Part shown: positions 53,825-63,955 of the stretch, in pieces | How the letters are laid out: each line of letters opens with the position of its first letter | Numbering within the stretch: position 1 is the stretch's first letter | NCBI RefSeq assembly: GCF_001679485.1 | Contig: NZ_LZOZ01000012.1 | Span: forward strand, 1-64,000 | Direction: 5' to 3' | Source of the DNA: Haemophilus sp. CCUG 60358 | Lineage (GTDB): Bacteria > Pseudomonadota > Gammaproteobacteria > Enterobacterales > Pasteurellaceae | DNA: 64,000 nucleotides | Program-made: the position numbers and the translations under genes | The notes under the pieces: model-generated | Told to the model about the DNA's origin: nothing | Seen by the model: the letters and a program-made list of their open reading frames with translations, nothing else | The model's database searches: none

Positions 53825-53856
53825 AAAAAGTGCGGTTATTTTTAACCGCACTTTTT
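53825..53856. terminator. Bidirectional uptake-signal terminator between hslU and slyD
   Basis: AAAAAGTGCGGTTA (53825-53838) pairs perfectly with TAACCGCACTTTTT (53843-53856), followed by more T. Two opposed uptake signals form the stem. Confidence 0.88.
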
Positions 53857-53885
53857 TTGTCTCTAGTTTTATCTCTAGATTAAGA

Positions 53886-54530
53886 TTAGTGACCGCCGCA
53901 ACCACAGCCGCCATGACCGTGTCCGTGATCATGATCGTGTTTATGACCACCGCCACAGCAACCGCCGTGCCCATGATCGTGATCATGGGCATGGTGGTGA
54001 TGACCGTGACCACCACAACCGCAGCCGTGACCACCTTCATCATCGTGATGATGGTGATGATCATGTTCACCATGCACGTGACCGTGAGCAATTTCTTCTA
54101 ATGTTGCTTCACGAGTACCAACAACTTCAACAGTGAAGTGTAATTCTTGACCCGCTAACATGTGGTTACCATCAACCACCACTTCATCGCCGTCCACTTC
54201 AGTGATCACAACAGGAACAGGGCCGATATCTGTATCTGCTAAGAAACGCATACCAACCACCACTTCATCAACGCCTTGGAATACATCTTTTGGTACACGT
54301 TGAACCATGTTTTCATTGTATTCGCCGTAGCCTTCTTCTGGTTGAACACGCACTTCAAATTTGTCGCCAACTTCTTTACCTTCTAAGGCATTTTCAAGAC
54401 CAATGATTAAGTTATTGTGGCCTTGTAAATATTCTAATGGTTGATTTGCTGGTGCTTCATCAACTAATACACCGTCTTGAGTACGTACTTGGTAAGCGAT
54501 ACTCACAACCGTATTTTTTGCTACTTTCAT
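53886..54530 (-). CDS. slyD: FKBP-type peptidyl-prolyl isomerase SlyD with metal-binding tail
   Basis: Cytoplasmic prolyl isomerase and chaperone that supplies nickel for hydrogenase and urease maturation in other bacteria. I chose the ATG at 54530 (214 aa, MKVAKNTVVSIAYQVRTQDG), which has an AAGGAAAA ribosome site. Residues about 1-72 and 124-150 form the FKBP domain, with the insert-in-flap chaperone domain between. The last ~65 residues are a His/Gly/Cys/Asp-rich tail with several HDH and CGCGG runs, longer and richer than usual. Confidence 0.95.
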   Translation of the reverse strand: MKVAKNTVVSIAYQVRTQDGVLVDEAPANQPLEYLQGHNNLIIGLENALEGKEVGDKFEVRVQPEEGYGEYNENMVQRVPKDVFQGVDEVVVGMRFLADTDIGPVPVVITEVDGDEVVVDGNHMLAGQELHFTVEVVGTREATLEEIAHGHVHGEHDHHHHHDDEGGHGCGCGGHGHHHHAHDHDHGHGGCCGGGHKHDHDHGHGHGGCGCGGH

Positions 54531-54574
54531 ATTGTTTTCCTTATTAAAAAAATCGTCGTTCATTGTATAGAAAA

Positions 54575-55285
54575 TTATTCTTTAAGCAATGCAATTCGCG
54601 CATTCACACTGACTTTAATTTTCTCTTTGCCACTTTGAGTGTAAGTTTCATCTTTCCCACTCGAGTATAAACTTTTAGAGCTTAGTTCGGCTGCAGCATA
54701 AGGGCGGAAATCAGCGACTGAATCATTAACTGAGGAAATTTCAAGGTTCTGTATGCGATAACCTTTCACCTGCAAGGATTCTTGAATTAAGACTGCTTTA
54801 TCTTTAAGTTTTGCTAAAGCTTCTTTGGTTAATTCATTTTCTAAACTACTTAATTTTTCACGAGAAACAGAGGCATTGACCTGAGCAATGGCCAATACGC
54901 CATCTAGTTCATTTACTAATGTTGATAATGCTTGAGAGTCTTTACTTTCTAAGGTTAATCCTGCATGCGCAATCCAACCTTGCTGTTTGCCTTTATTATC
55001 GTAACGAACCATGGTATTACGAGAATTATCAGTAATTTCGACCGAGCTCTGTGCTTTCGCTAATTCAATGGCTTTATTCATTTTTTCTGCCATGGTTTTA
55101 TTGAGCGCGGATAAATCATTGCCTTCCGCTTGGTAAAAAAGGGAGACTTGCAATAAATCACGTTCTACTGCTTTTTCTGCTTCAACAGTAAAGGTTACAT
55201 CAGCTGGATAATTTGGTACGGGTTCTTCTGCAAAAGAAGCGATAGGTAAGGCAAGTAATGCAAGAGAAAGTGCTTTGAGTTTCAT
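54575..55285 (-). CDS. SIMPL-domain (DUF541) periplasmic protein
   Basis: A 236-aa protein with a typical signal peptide (MKLKALSLALLALPIASFAE, cut near residue 19). The rest is a SIMPL domain: VTFTVEAEKAVERDLLQVSL near the start, SRNTMVRYDNKGKQQGWIAH in the middle, and the KIKVSVNARIALL C-terminal strand. SIMPL proteins are periplasmic with poorly known roles (E. coli YggE is linked to oxidative stress). It lies between slyD and rraB on the same strand. Confidence 0.88.
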   Translation of the reverse strand: MKLKALSLALLALPIASFAEEPVPNYPADVTFTVEAEKAVERDLLQVSLFYQAEGNDLSALNKTMAEKMNKAIELAKAQSSVEITDNSRNTMVRYDNKGKQQGWIAHAGLTLESKDSQALSTLVNELDGVLAIAQVNASVSREKLSSLENELTKEALAKLKDKAVLIQESLQVKGYRIQNLEISSVNDSVADFRPYAAAELSSKSLYSSGKDETYTQSGKEKIKVSVNARIALLKE

Positions 55286-55342
55286 TTTTTCATTCCTATT
55301 TGGGTAAGATAAAAATTAAGGGCGATTAACTCCCCCACATTA

Positions 55343-55771
55343 TTAATGTAAACGTTCGTTGTCGTCTTCGACATCTTCATCGTCAAAAAATTCGCCGTCA
55401 TCGCCGTATTCATCATCTTCCGCATTTGGATCTTCAAAATACGTGCCCCAGCCATCATAAATACCTTTGTATTTTTCGACTAATGGTAAAATTTCTTTTT
55501 GTTGTGCATCGATAATTTCAGGCTTTAATTCCACTTCACTGATGATGTCAAAACAGAAAATGACCTTGCCATTTTCATCTTCAAATTCTTCTGCTTCTGA
55601 CACTTCATAGCCCGCTTTGAAAGCATCCACGGCAATTTTTTCTAAGGTATCAAAATCATAATGGGCGATGTGATGTTCGATAATATAAAGGGCATCTGGA
55701 TCGCTGCCATCATTTAATAAGTCCGTAATAATTTCACGGGTTTCTTCTTGAAGTTCGTTAAAGTTCGTCAT
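55343..55771 (-). CDS. rraB: Regulator of ribonuclease E activity B
   Basis: Binds RNase E and modulates mRNA decay. The 142-aa acidic protein matches E. coli RraB closely ([22 protein letters not shown] region near 18-35, [17 protein letters not shown] near 105-121) and ends in the usual acidic tail. An AAGGAATG ribosome site precedes it. Confidence 0.93.
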   Translation of the reverse strand: MTNFNELQEETREIITDLLNDGSDPDALYIIEHHIAHYDFDTLEKIAVDAFKAGYEVSEAEEFEDENGKVIFCFDIISEVELKPEIIDAQQKEILPLVEKYKGIYDGWGTYFEDPNAEDDEYGDDGEFFDDEDVEDDNERLH

Positions 55772-55977
55772 AAGGCATTCCTTTTGTCAGAAAAAGTGCG
55801 GTCATTGTAGGGGATAAAGATGAAAATGTCGCTAAAAATTTATTCTCATTTCAGTTTGCCTTGAAGGGGCGGAAAGGTTAAAATTCTGCGTGAATAAATT
55901 GTGCTTAACATGCCCAGCTGATCACGCTATTTATTGCAGCGAAAAAAGTTGGGCTTTCTTATTTTAGAACGAAAAAA

Positions 55978-57000
55978 ATGGTCAAACATCTCCCTTATTT
56001 CACCTTAAAAACACCGCCAAAAACAACCGCACTTTTAAAGCAAGAGTTTGCCGATTTTATTGTTAAAGAAGATCTGGGCTATGAAATGTCAGGCGAAGGC
56101 GAATTTGTGGCGGTAAAAATCCGTAAAACGGATTGTAATACACTGTTTGTCGGTGAAAAACTTGCCAAGTTCGCAGGCATTTCTGAGCGAAATATGGGGT
56201 ATGCCGGTTTGAAAGATCGTCATGGCATTACGGAACAATGGTTTTGTTTGCAAATGCCGGGGAAAGAAACACCTGATTTTAGCCAATTTCAATTAGAAGG
56301 CGTCGAGATTTTAGAAGTGACTCGCCACAATCGTAAAATTCGTACTGGTAGCCTTCAAGGAAATGCTTTTGAGATTTTATTGCGTGGCGCAAAAGAAAGT
56401 GATGAATTAAATGAACGCTTAAATTTTGTGGCGAAATATGGTTTCCCTAACTACTTTACCGAACAACGTTTTGGGCGTGATGGTCATAATCTGACTCAAG
56501 CGATTCGTTGGGCGAAAGGGGAGATTAAGGTCAAAGATCGTAAAAAACGCAGTTTTTACCTTTCAGCGGCTCGCAGTGAAATTTTTAATTTAGTTGTGGC
56601 AGAACGAATTGAACAAAATGTGGCAGATCAGGTTCTAAGAGACGATATTGTGCAATTAAACGGATCGCACAGTTGGTTTAAGGCCGATGAAAATGAAGAT
56701 TTAGCGGTCTTACAGCAACGCTTGAACGAGCAAGATATTTTATTGACTGCGCCTTTAATTGGCGAAGAAAATTTATCTGCAAGTGCGATCGAAAATCAAG
56801 TGGTTTTAGAACACCAGGTTTTCCAAGAATTAATGAAACAAGAACGAATGAAAGCCGCTCGCCGCCCTTTATTAATGCAGGCAAAAGATTTCCATTGGTC
56901 GTTTGTTGAAGAAGGATTGAAGCTCTCATTTTATTTGCCTGCAGGGAGTTATGCCACTGCATTGGTGCGAGAGTTAGTGAATATTAAGGAAGAAGAATAA
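55978..57000 (+). CDS. truD: tRNA pseudouridine(13) synthase TruD
   Basis: Makes pseudouridine 13 in tRNA(Glu). The 340-aa protein has the catalytic motif [17 protein letters not shown] with the active Asp near residue 81, [12 protein letters not shown] near 158, and a TruD insertion domain. The ribosome site is weak. An uptake signal (56026-56034) lies just inside the gene. The last base overlaps the first of surE. truD-surE-yqaA-lppB matches the H. influenzae order. Confidence 0.95.
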   Translation: MVKHLPYFTLKTPPKTTALLKQEFADFIVKEDLGYEMSGEGEFVAVKIRKTDCNTLFVGEKLAKFAGISERNMGYAGLKDRHGITEQWFCLQMPGKETPDFSQFQLEGVEILEVTRHNRKIRTGSLQGNAFEILLRGAKESDELNERLNFVAKYGFPNYFTEQRFGRDGHNLTQAIRWAKGEIKVKDRKKRSFYLSAARSEIFNLVVAERIEQNVADQVLRDDIVQLNGSHSWFKADENEDLAVLQQRLNEQDILLTAPLIGEENLSASAIENQVVLEHQVFQELMKQERMKAARRPLLMQAKDFHWSFVEEGLKLSFYLPAGSYATALVRELVNIKEEE

Positions 57001-57740
57001 TGCGAATTTTAGTCAGCAATGATGACGGTTTTCACGCCGAAGGGATTCAAGTTTTAGCAAAAGAATTACGAAAAATTGCCGATGTGGTGATCGTCGCGCC
57101 GGATCGGAATCGCAGCGCAGCATCAAGCTCATTAACGCTTGTTGAGCCTCTTCGCCCTCGTCATTTAGATTGCGGTGATTACTGCGTGAATGGCACCCCT
57201 GCAGATTGTGTGCATTTGGCCTTAAATGGTTTTTTATCTGGCCAAGTGGATCTTGTGGTATCAGGCATTAATGCGGGTTGTAATATGGGGGATGATACGA
57301 TTTATTCCGGTACTTTGGCCGCTGCATTAGAAGGTCGCCATTTGGGATTGCCGGCCATTGCCGTCTCTTTAGATGGTCGTCTGCATTATGAAACAGCGGC
57401 TCGCGTGGTGTGTGATTTGATTCCCAAATTACATCCTCAATTATTGAATAAACGCGAAGTGATCAATATCAATGTACCAGATTTACCTTACGAAGAACTC
57501 AAAGGCATTAAGGTGTGTCATTTAGGCTATCGCACATCTGCAGCTGAAGTAATTAAACAAGAAGATCCTCGAGGCGAAAATATTTATTGGATTGGACCAT
57601 CAGGCTTGCCAGAATATGATGGTGAAGGTACAGATTTCCATGCGGTAAAAAATGGTTATGTCGCCATTACGCCAATTCAAGCGGATCTTACGGCTCATCA
57701 GTCAATTGCTGCTTTACAAGCTTGGCTGGAAAGTGAATAA
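57000..57740 (+). CDS. surE: 5'/3'-nucleotidase SurE
   Basis: Metal-dependent nucleoside monophosphatase linked to stationary-phase survival. The 246-aa protein has the metal/phosphate motifs [12 protein letters not shown] (4-15), [14 protein letters not shown] (about 35-48), the GTPADCV loop and [18 protein letters not shown] (about 88-105). It overlaps truD by one base (TAATG). Confidence 0.96.
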   Translation: MRILVSNDDGFHAEGIQVLAKELRKIADVVIVAPDRNRSAASSSLTLVEPLRPRHLDCGDYCVNGTPADCVHLALNGFLSGQVDLVVSGINAGCNMGDDTIYSGTLAAALEGRHLGLPAIAVSLDGRLHYETAARVVCDLIPKLHPQLLNKREVININVPDLPYEELKGIKVCHLGYRTSAAEVIKQEDPRGENIYWIGPSGLPEYDGEGTDFHAVKNGYVAITPIQADLTAHQSIAALQAWLESE

Positions 57741-57792
57741 TGTGCCGTTTTGAAACGAATTTTCTCCTGTTGAACCCATAAAGGATAAGTGA

Positions 57793-58368
57793 ATGAATAT
57801 TTTTGGTGCAATGTACGATAAAACGATGCAATGGTCAAAACATCGCTTTGCCGTGTTTTGGTTATCCTTTGTGAGTTTTATTGAGGCCATTTTCTTTCCA
57901 ATTCCACCCGATGTGATGTTGATTCCAATGTCAATGTCAAAGCCGAAAAGTGCGTTTCGTTTTGCGCTTTATACGGCGGTCGCTTCTGTAGTGGGGGGGA
58001 TGATTGGTTATGCTATCGGCTATTATGCCTTTGATTGGGTTCAAGGTTATATTCAACAATGGGGTTACCAAGCCGCTTGGGAACAAGCTATGGCGTGGTT
58101 TAAAGAATGGGGCGTTTTAGTGGTCTTTGTCGCTGGTTTTAGCCCAATTCCTTATAAAGTTTTCACCATTTGCGCCGGTGTAATGCAAATGGCGTTTATC
58201 CCCTTTGTGATTACCGCGTTTGTGTCGCGTTTTGCTCGTTTTATTTTAGTGGCGAAACTCGCCGCATGGGGCGGAGAAAAATTCGCCGCGAAATTACGTA
58301 AATCCATTGAAGTCATTGGTTGGAGTGTCGTTGCTTTAGCTGTGATTATTTATATTATTTTAAAATAA
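57793..58368 (+). CDS. yqaA: YqaA-family inner membrane protein (VTT/DedA-like)
   Basis: A 191-aa membrane protein of the SNARE-associated/VTT (DedA-like) superfamily. It has hydrophobic segments near 20-45, 55-80, 110-160 and 172-191, and the family motifs FFPIPPDVMLIPM (about 35-47) and FVAGFSPIPYKVFTICAG (about 113-130). The role is probably lipid- or membrane-homeostasis related. An AAGGATAAG ribosome site precedes it. Confidence 0.9.
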   Translation: MNIFGAMYDKTMQWSKHRFAVFWLSFVSFIEAIFFPIPPDVMLIPMSMSKPKSAFRFALYTAVASVVGGMIGYAIGYYAFDWVQGYIQQWGYQAAWEQAMAWFKEWGVLVVFVAGFSPIPYKVFTICAGVMQMAFIPFVITAFVSRFARFILVAKLAAWGGEKFAAKLRKSIEVIGWSVVALAVIIYIILK

Positions 58369-58384
58369 CAGGATGACCTTTTTT

Positions 58385-58573
58385 ATGAATAAATTACTCT
58401 TTATTATCTCGAGTGCATTGCTGGTTTCAGCTTGTACGGGAGAGCCGAAAAAACAAGATCCCGACGCATTGCCAGATGGTATTATGCAACCAGTAGAAGG
58501 AACGGGAGCTGTTGCCGGTGGTAGCTTTATGCCGGAAATTGAAAAGAATTCAATGCCAAATCAAATGAAATAA
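58385..58573 (+). CDS. Small lipoprotein resembling the LppB/NlpD N-terminus
   Basis: A 62-aa predicted lipoprotein with lipobox VSAC. I chose the ATG at 58385 (MNKLLFIISSALLVSACTGE); another ATG four codons upstream has no room for a ribosome site. The mature part (GIMQPVEGTG, FMPEIEKNSMPNQM) aligns with the N-terminus of the next protein, LppB ([20 protein letters not shown] then NTMPSTM), suggesting a partial tandem duplication. There is no enzymatic domain. Confidence 0.8.
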   Translation: MNKLLFIISSALLVSACTGEPKKQDPDALPDGIMQPVEGTGAVAGGSFMPEIEKNSMPNQMK

Positions 58574-58596
58574 ATTTAATTTTAAAGGAAGAATAA

Positions 58597-59814
58597 ATGA
58601 AAAAATCGTTTTTATTGCTCCCTGTGAGTATCGCTATTTTAACGGCTTGTAGTTCAAATAGCCCTGCACCAATCGAAAATGTGGATGGCACACTTTCTCC
58701 AGGTGTAATGCAACCTGTCGATAATAACTCTAGCGGTACATGGCAGCCAGAAATCCAACAAAATACCATGCCAAGTACAATGGGCAGCAGCGTGCCAACG
58801 GGAACTCAAACCCCACAACCAAGTTTCCAACCAACTTACCAACCGGTACAACAGCCAGCAGCAACTCAACCACAGCCCGCTCCTGCACCGGTTCAGCCGC
58901 AAACTAAGACGGTAACTAAAACAGTTTCTGATTGTACCAGCTCAGGTGCAATCAACGTGCCACGTAATCCAAATACCAATGCACCAGATTACAGCCAAAT
59001 TCAAAAAGGTTCATACAAAGGAAACACCTATAAAGTAAACAAAGGCGATACCATGTTCTTAATCGCTTACTTGACGGGTATGGACGTAAAAGATTTAGCG
59101 AGCATGAACAATATGAAAGAGCCTTACAGCTTAAGTGTGGGTCAAACATTAAAAATTTCAAATTGTTCAACCAAAACAATCACCACAACAGTTCCAGTGA
59201 AAACTACCGCACCAGCGGCACCTGCTGAGCCAGAAGTGATTTATACACCAGGTGCAAATGGCACACAAATTGGTTCTGATGGTACAGTAATTGGCCCTAT
59301 TAAATCAGGTGTGGGTAACGGTGAACCTTCAAAACCAGTCTTCACAAACAATACGCCTAGCACACCAGCAACGACGACAACACAAGTAGAAACTACAAAC
59401 AATACACCAGTTAATGCAAATGTTGTGGCACCAGTTGCGTCGAATATTGCATGGCAATGGCCAACCCAAGGTAACGTGATCCAAGGTTTCTCTAATACCG
59501 ATGGTGGTAACAAAGGGGTTGATATCAGTGGTTCACGCGGCCAAGCAGTTAAAGCTGCTGCGAATGGTCGTGTTGTGTATGCGGGTAACGCATTACGTGG
59601 CTACGGTAACTTAATCATCATCAAACATAACGATGATTTCTTAAGTGCTTATGCGCACAACGACAAGATCCTTGTGAGCGATCAACAAGAAGTGAAAGCT
59701 GGCCAAGAGATTGCGAAAATGGGTAGCACAGGGACCAATGCTGTGAAACTTCACTTTGAGATCCGTTATAAAGGTAAATCTGTGGATCCAGTTAGATACT
59801 TACCGAGAAGATAA
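58597..59814 (+). CDS. nlpD: Lipoprotein LppB/NlpD, amidase activator
   Basis: Outer-membrane lipoprotein that activates the amidase AmiC for septal splitting. The 405-aa protein has lipobox LTAC, a Pro/Gln/Thr-rich linker (about 60-110), a LysM domain ([18 protein letters not shown], about 145-162) and a C-terminal M23/LytM domain (about 285-400). The LytM catalytic residues are degenerate (NKGVD in place of HxGxD, VKLHFEIR in place of HLHFE), as in other NlpD-type activators that do not cut peptidoglycan. Pairs functionally with ftsEX-linked division. Confidence 0.94.
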   Translation: MKKSFLLLPVSIAILTACSSNSPAPIENVDGTLSPGVMQPVDNNSSGTWQPEIQQNTMPSTMGSSVPTGTQTPQPSFQPTYQPVQQPAATQPQPAPAPVQPQTKTVTKTVSDCTSSGAINVPRNPNTNAPDYSQIQKGSYKGNTYKVNKGDTMFLIAYLTGMDVKDLASMNNMKEPYSLSVGQTLKISNCSTKTITTTVPVKTTAPAAPAEPEVIYTPGANGTQIGSDGTVIGPIKSGVGNGEPSKPVFTNNTPSTPATTTTQVETTNNTPVNANVVAPVASNIAWQWPTQGNVIQGFSNTDGGNKGVDISGSRGQAVKAAANGRVVYAGNALRGYGNLIIIKHNDDFLSAYAHNDKILVSDQQEVKAGQEIAKMGSTGTNAVKLHFEIRYKGKSVDPVRYLPRR

Positions 59815-59825
59815 TCTTTTCTCAG

Positions 59826-59857
59826 AAAAAGTGCGGTTAAAAATGACCGCACTTTTT
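59826..59857. terminator. Inverted uptake-signal terminator between lppB and proS
   Basis: AAAAAGTGCGGT (59826-59837) and ACCGCACTTTTT (59846-59857) form a perfect 12-bp stem with a T-rich right end. Confidence 0.87.
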
Positions 59858-59908
59858 GTTATACTCTCACCAATTTTTTCTCAATGCTTAGAATCTAAGG
59901 TTAATTTA

Positions 59909-61624
59909 ATGCGTACAAGTCAATATTTATTCTCAACACTAAAAGAAACCCCGGCTGAAGCGGCCATTGTGAGCCATCAATTAATGCTTCGTGCGGGGAT
60001 GATTCGTCCTCTTGCTTCCGGTCTTTATAACTGGATGCCAACAGGCTGGCGTGTGCTTCGTAAAGTAGAAAAAATCATTCGTGAAGAAATGGATAAAAGT
60101 GGTGCACTTGAAATCAAAATGCCAGTGGTGCAACCAGCAGAATTATGGGAAGAATCAGGTCGTTGGGAACAATATGGCCCAGAATTACTACGTTTTGTGG
60201 ATCGCGGAAACCGTAACTTTGTATTAGGTCCAACACATGAAGAAGTGATTACGGATTTAGTTCGTCGCGAAGTGTCATCATACAAACAACTTCCAATCAA
60301 TTTATACCAAATTCAAACCAAATTCCGTGATGAAGTGCGTCCTCGTTTTGGTGTCATGCGTTCACGTGAATTTATCATGAAAGATGCGTATTCTTTCCAT
60401 GCGGATCATGCTAGCTTGCAACAAACTTATGATGTGATGTACCAAACTTATAGCAATATTTTCAATCGCTTAGGTTTAGATTTTCGTGCAGTACAAGCGG
60501 ATACGGGTTCTATCGGTGGTAGCGCCTCACATGAATTCCAAGTGTTAGCAAACAGCGGTGAAGATGATGTGATTTTCTCTACGGAATCTGATTACGCTGC
60601 AAATATTGAATTAGCGGAGGCTGTGGCAATTGGTGAACGTGCTGCGCCAACGAAAGCCATGGAATTAATTGATACACCAAATGCAAAAACGATTGCTGAG
60701 TTGGTGGAACAATTTAATTTGCCAATTGAGAAAACGGTCAAAACCTTAATTGTAAAAGGGGCAAGTGAAGAGCAACCGTTAGTGGCATTAGTCATTCGTG
60801 GTGACCATGAATTAAATGAAATCAAAGCGGAAAAATTACCGGAAGTGGCTTCACCATTTGAGTTTGCGGATGAAGCTGTTATTAAAGCAAAAATTGGTGC
60901 AGGTGTGGGCTCATTAGGTCCTGTTAATCTCAATATTCCAGTGATTATTGATCGTTCAGTGGCATTAGTGTCTGATTTCAGTGCGGGTGCAAACATTGAT
61001 GGTAAACATTACTTCAATATCAACTGGGAACGTGATGTAGCTTTACCAAAAGTGGCGGATATTCGTAACGTAGTTGAAGGTGATCCAAGCCCAGATGGTA
61101 AAGGTACCTTATTGATTAAACGTGGTATCGAAGTAGGCCACATTTTCCAATTAGGTAAAAAATACTCAGAAGCGATGAATGCGACTGTTCAAGGTGAAGA
61201 TGGTCGTCCAATGGTCGTAACCATGGGATGTTACGGTATTGGTGTAACGCGTGTGGTCGCTGCTGCGATTGAACAACATTTTGATGATCGCGGTATTGTA
61301 TGGCCAACAGATGAAATTGCGCCATTCACCGTAGCTATCGTGCCAATGAATATGCATAAATCTGAAAGCGTTCAAGAATATGCCGAAGAATTGTACCGCA
61401 CTTTACAGGCACAAGGCATAGAAGTGATCTTTGATGATCGTAAAGAACGCCCAGGTGTGATGTTTGCAGATATGGAACTTATCGGTGTGCCACATATGGT
61501 GGTGATTGGTGAGAAAAATCTTGCAAACGGTGAAATCGAATACAAAAATCGTCGCACCGGTGAAAAACAAATGATTGCCAAAGATCAGTTGTTAGATTTC
61601 TTGAAAGGACAAATTAAAGCTTAA
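59909..61624 (+). CDS. proS: Prolyl-tRNA synthetase
   Basis: Charges tRNA(Pro). I chose the ATG at 59909 (571 aa, [20 protein letters not shown]), which has an AAGG ribosome site; the frame is open 51 codons further back through the terminator and lppB end, which is not coding. It is the bacterial type, with class II motif 2 ([20 protein letters not shown], about 131-150), a central editing domain (about 225-405) and a C-terminal anticodon-binding domain. An uptake signal lies inside (61395-61403). Confidence 0.97.
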   Translation: MRTSQYLFSTLKETPAEAAIVSHQLMLRAGMIRPLASGLYNWMPTGWRVLRKVEKIIREEMDKSGALEIKMPVVQPAELWEESGRWEQYGPELLRFVDRGNRNFVLGPTHEEVITDLVRREVSSYKQLPINLYQIQTKFRDEVRPRFGVMRSREFIMKDAYSFHADHASLQQTYDVMYQTYSNIFNRLGLDFRAVQADTGSIGGSASHEFQVLANSGEDDVIFSTESDYAANIELAEAVAIGERAAPTKAMELIDTPNAKTIAELVEQFNLPIEKTVKTLIVKGASEEQPLVALVIRGDHELNEIKAEKLPEVASPFEFADEAVIKAKIGAGVGSLGPVNLNIPVIIDRSVALVSDFSAGANIDGKHYFNINWERDVALPKVADIRNVVEGDPSPDGKGTLLIKRGIEVGHIFQLGKKYSEAMNATVQGEDGRPMVVTMGCYGIGVTRVVAAAIEQHFDDRGIVWPTDEIAPFTVAIVPMNMHKSESVQEYAEELYRTLQAQGIEVIFDDRKERPGVMFADMELIGVPHMVVIGEKNLANGEIEYKNRRTGEKQMIAKDQLLDFLKGQIKA

Positions 61625-61645
61625 TGTGATCCTTTGATGATGAAG

Positions 61646-61685
61646 AAAGGAGATTGAAGCATACACTTCAATCTCCTTTTTTATT
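61646..61685. terminator. Bidirectional terminator between proS and deoC
   Basis: A perfect 14-bp stem (61646-61659 with 61666-61679) flanked by A-rich left and T-rich right sequence, between converging genes. Confidence 0.92.
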
Positions 61686-61690
61686 ATCGA

Positions 61691-62365
61691 TTAGTAATTG
61701 CTTGAGGTATTAGCAGAAACACCCGTTACAATCGCAATGCCTGCGCTTGCGCCAATTCGAGTAGCTCCCGCTTTAATCATCGCTAGTGCGGTTTGAGTAT
61801 CACGAATACCGCCAGAGGCTTTCACGCCAATGTTGCCTACCGTTTTCTTCATTAATGCCACATCTTCTACGGTTGCGCCGCCTTTATTGAAACCCGTTGA
61901 GGTTTTAACGAATGCTACACCTAATGCTTTACAGATTTCACAGGCTTTTACGATTTCTTCTTTGGTGAGTAAGCACGTTTCTAAAATCACTTTAAGCGGT
62001 ACACCATGACAAGCGGTTAATACAGCTTGAATGTCATCTTTTACGGCATCCCATTTATTGGATTTAATTAAGCCAACATTAATCACCATATCGATCTCAC
62101 CCGCACCCGCTTTGATGGCTTCTTGGGTTTCAAACGCTTTGACTGAGGATAAGTTGGCACCGAGTGGAAAACCGACTACCGTACAAATTTTTACATCTGA
62201 GCCAGCGAGTTTTTCTTTGGCTAAAGGAATATAACCTGAATTAATGCAGACTGAATAAAAGCCGTACTGAATGGCTTCATCACAGAGTTTAAGAATATCT
62301 TGTTCTGTTTTTTCAGCAGTAAGGGCTGTGTGATCAATATATTGTGCTAATTGTTTACTATCCAT
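61691..62365 (-). CDS. deoC: Deoxyribose-phosphate aldolase
   Basis: Splits deoxyribose 5-phosphate into glyceraldehyde 3-phosphate and acetaldehyde in deoxynucleoside catabolism. The 224-aa protein is the short DeoC type, with the Schiff-base lysine in [13 protein letters not shown] (about 153-165), VGFPLGANL near 63 and [10 protein letters not shown] near 180. It stands alone; no other deo genes are in the window. Confidence 0.95.
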   Translation of the reverse strand: MDSKQLAQYIDHTALTAEKTEQDILKLCDEAIQYGFYSVCINSGYIPLAKEKLAGSDVKICTVVGFPLGANLSSVKAFETQEAIKAGAGEIDMVINVGLIKSNKWDAVKDDIQAVLTACHGVPLKVILETCLLTKEEIVKACEICKALGVAFVKTSTGFNKGGATVEDVALMKKTVGNIGVKASGGIRDTQTALAMIKAGATRIGASAGIAIVTGVSANTSSNY

Positions 62366-62475
62366 ATTTTTTCTCCTTATTAAATGATGTGGTTATCATA
62401 GCAAAATATCTGTAATTTTGACCGCACTTTTCTGATCGATTACAATCCATTTATCCTAGATCATGAAATTTTATT

Positions 62476-62979
62476 GTGAAACTTAAAACATTATTAAAAA
62501 ATGCGATTTCGCTCCTGCTGACGTTGATTATTGTAAGCAGTATTCTCGATTTTATTCGTAAACCCAATATTCCACCTGAAATCAATGCGACGGCACTTTA
62601 TGATTTACAGGGGAATGCCTTCTTTTTACCCCAATTAGATCAAGCTAAGCCGACAATCATTTATTTCTGGGGAAGTTGGTGTGGTTATTGTCGTTATACT
62701 TCTCCAGCGATTAATTCACTTTCAGAAGAAGGCTATCCAGTAGTCTCTGTTGCTCTGCGTTCGGGGACAAATAAGGACGTGGAGGATTATTTACAAACGC
62801 ATCACTATCAGTTTACAACGGTGAATGATCCTCAAGGCAAGATTGCGGATCAATGGCAGGTAAATGTGACACCGACCATTATTATTTTAAATAAAGGAAA
62901 AATGGATTTGGCCACAACGGGCTGGACAAGTTACTGGGGCTTAAAAGTGCGGTTGTTTTTCACAGAGTTTTTTGGCTAA
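62476..62979 (+). CDS. Membrane-anchored thioredoxin-like disulfide oxidoreductase
   Basis: A 167-aa protein with an N-terminal membrane helix (about 9-27) and a periplasmic thioredoxin fold with active site CGYC in [10 protein letters not shown] (about 66-75) and the cis-Pro loop NVTPTIIIL (about 136-144). It resembles ScsD/TlpA-type proteins and the H. influenzae protein located between deoC and hldD. It starts with GTG; the ribosome site is weak. Upstream is an uptake signal (62421-62429) and another lies near its 3' end (62945-62953). Confidence 0.85.
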   Translation: MKLKTLLKNAISLLLTLIIVSSILDFIRKPNIPPEINATALYDLQGNAFFLPQLDQAKPTIIYFWGSWCGYCRYTSPAINSLSEEGYPVVSVALRSGTNKDVEDYLQTHHYQFTTVNDPQGKIADQWQVNVTPTIIILNKGKMDLATTGWTSYWGLKVRLFFTEFFG

Positions 62980-63031
62980 GCGGTACAAAATCTATTACAA
63001 TACACAGACTTATTTTAAAGAGGACAGAATT

Positions 63032-63955
63032 ATGATTATCGTAACAGGTGGTGCCGGTTTTATCGGCAGTAATATCGTTAAAGCATTAAACGATATGGGA
63101 CGCAAAGATATTTTAGTGGTGGATAACTTAAAAGACGGGACTAAATTCATTAACTTAGTGGATCTTGATATCGCAGATTACTGTGATAAAGAAGACTTCA
63201 TTGCATCCATTATTGCAGGCGATGATTTAGGTGATATCGATGCAGTATTCCATGAAGGGGCTTGCTCAGCGACCACTGAATGGGACGGCAAATACATTAT
63301 GCATAATAACTACGAATATTCAAAAGAGTTATTGCATTACTGCTTAGATCGTCAAATTCCGTTCTTGTATGCATCAAGTGCGGCAACTTATGGCGACAAA
63401 ACTGAATTCCGTGAAGAGCGTGAATTTGAAGGCCCATTGAATGTATACGGTTATTCTAAATTCTTATTCGACCAATATGTGCGTGCGATTTTACCTGAAG
63501 CGCAATCACCGGTATGTGGTTTCCGTTATTTCAATGTGTATGGTCCACGTGAAGGCCACAAAGGCTCAATGGCGAGTGTGGCATTCCACTTAAATAACCA
63601 AATCCTGAAAGGCGAAAATCCAAAATTATTTGCAGGCAGTGAACACTTCCGCCGTGATTTCGTTTATGTAGGCGATGTGGCACAAGTCAACATTTGGTGC
63701 TGGCAAAATGGCATTTCGGGTATCTTCAACTGTGGTACCGGCAATGCAGAGTCTTTCGCAGAAGTGGCGAAAGCGGTAATTAAATTCCACGGCAAAGGCG
63801 CAGTGGAAACCATTCCATTCCCAGAGCATTTGAAATCTCGCTATCAAGAATATACGCAGGCGGATTTAACTAAACTCCGCGCAACTGGCTACGACAAACC
63901 ATTTAAAACTGTAGCAGAAGGTGTGGCTGAGTACATGGCGTGGTTAAATAAATAA
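63032..63955 (+). CDS. hldD: ADP-L-glycero-D-manno-heptose-6-epimerase
   Basis: Last step of ADP-heptose synthesis for the lipooligosaccharide inner core. I chose the ATG at 63032 (307 aa, [20 protein letters not shown]), which has an AGAGGACA ribosome site. It is a short-chain epimerase with the NADP-binding motif GGAGFIG (6-12), the SSAATYGDK catalytic Ser/Thr region near 115 and the YGYSK active Tyr-Lys near 139-143. It follows the thioredoxin-like gene as in H. influenzae. Confidence 0.96.
   Translation: MIIVTGGAGFIGSNIVKALNDMGRKDILVVDNLKDGTKFINLVDLDIADYCDKEDFIASIIAGDDLGDIDAVFHEGACSATTEWDGKYIMHNNYEYSKELLHYCLDRQIPFLYASSAATYGDKTEFREEREFEGPLNVYGYSKFLFDQYVRAILPEAQSPVCGFRYFNVYGPREGHKGSMASVAFHLNNQILKGENPKLFAGSEHFRRDFVYVGDVAQVNIWCWQNGISGIFNCGTGNAESFAEVAKAVIKFHGKGAVETIPFPEHLKSRYQEYTQADLTKLRATGYDKPFKTVAEGVAEYMAWLNK

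Noticed and set aside
53889..54101. Open frame on the plus strand opposite the slyD tail (and a shifted frame on the minus strand)
   Set aside because: They are low-complexity Met/Thr/Val or Ile runs produced by the His/Gly-rich repeats of slyD in another frame, with no ribosome site.
58597..59814. Active LytM endopeptidase function for LppB
   Set aside because: Two of the expected metal ligands are missing (NKGVD and VKLHFEIR), so it is better described as an amidase activator.
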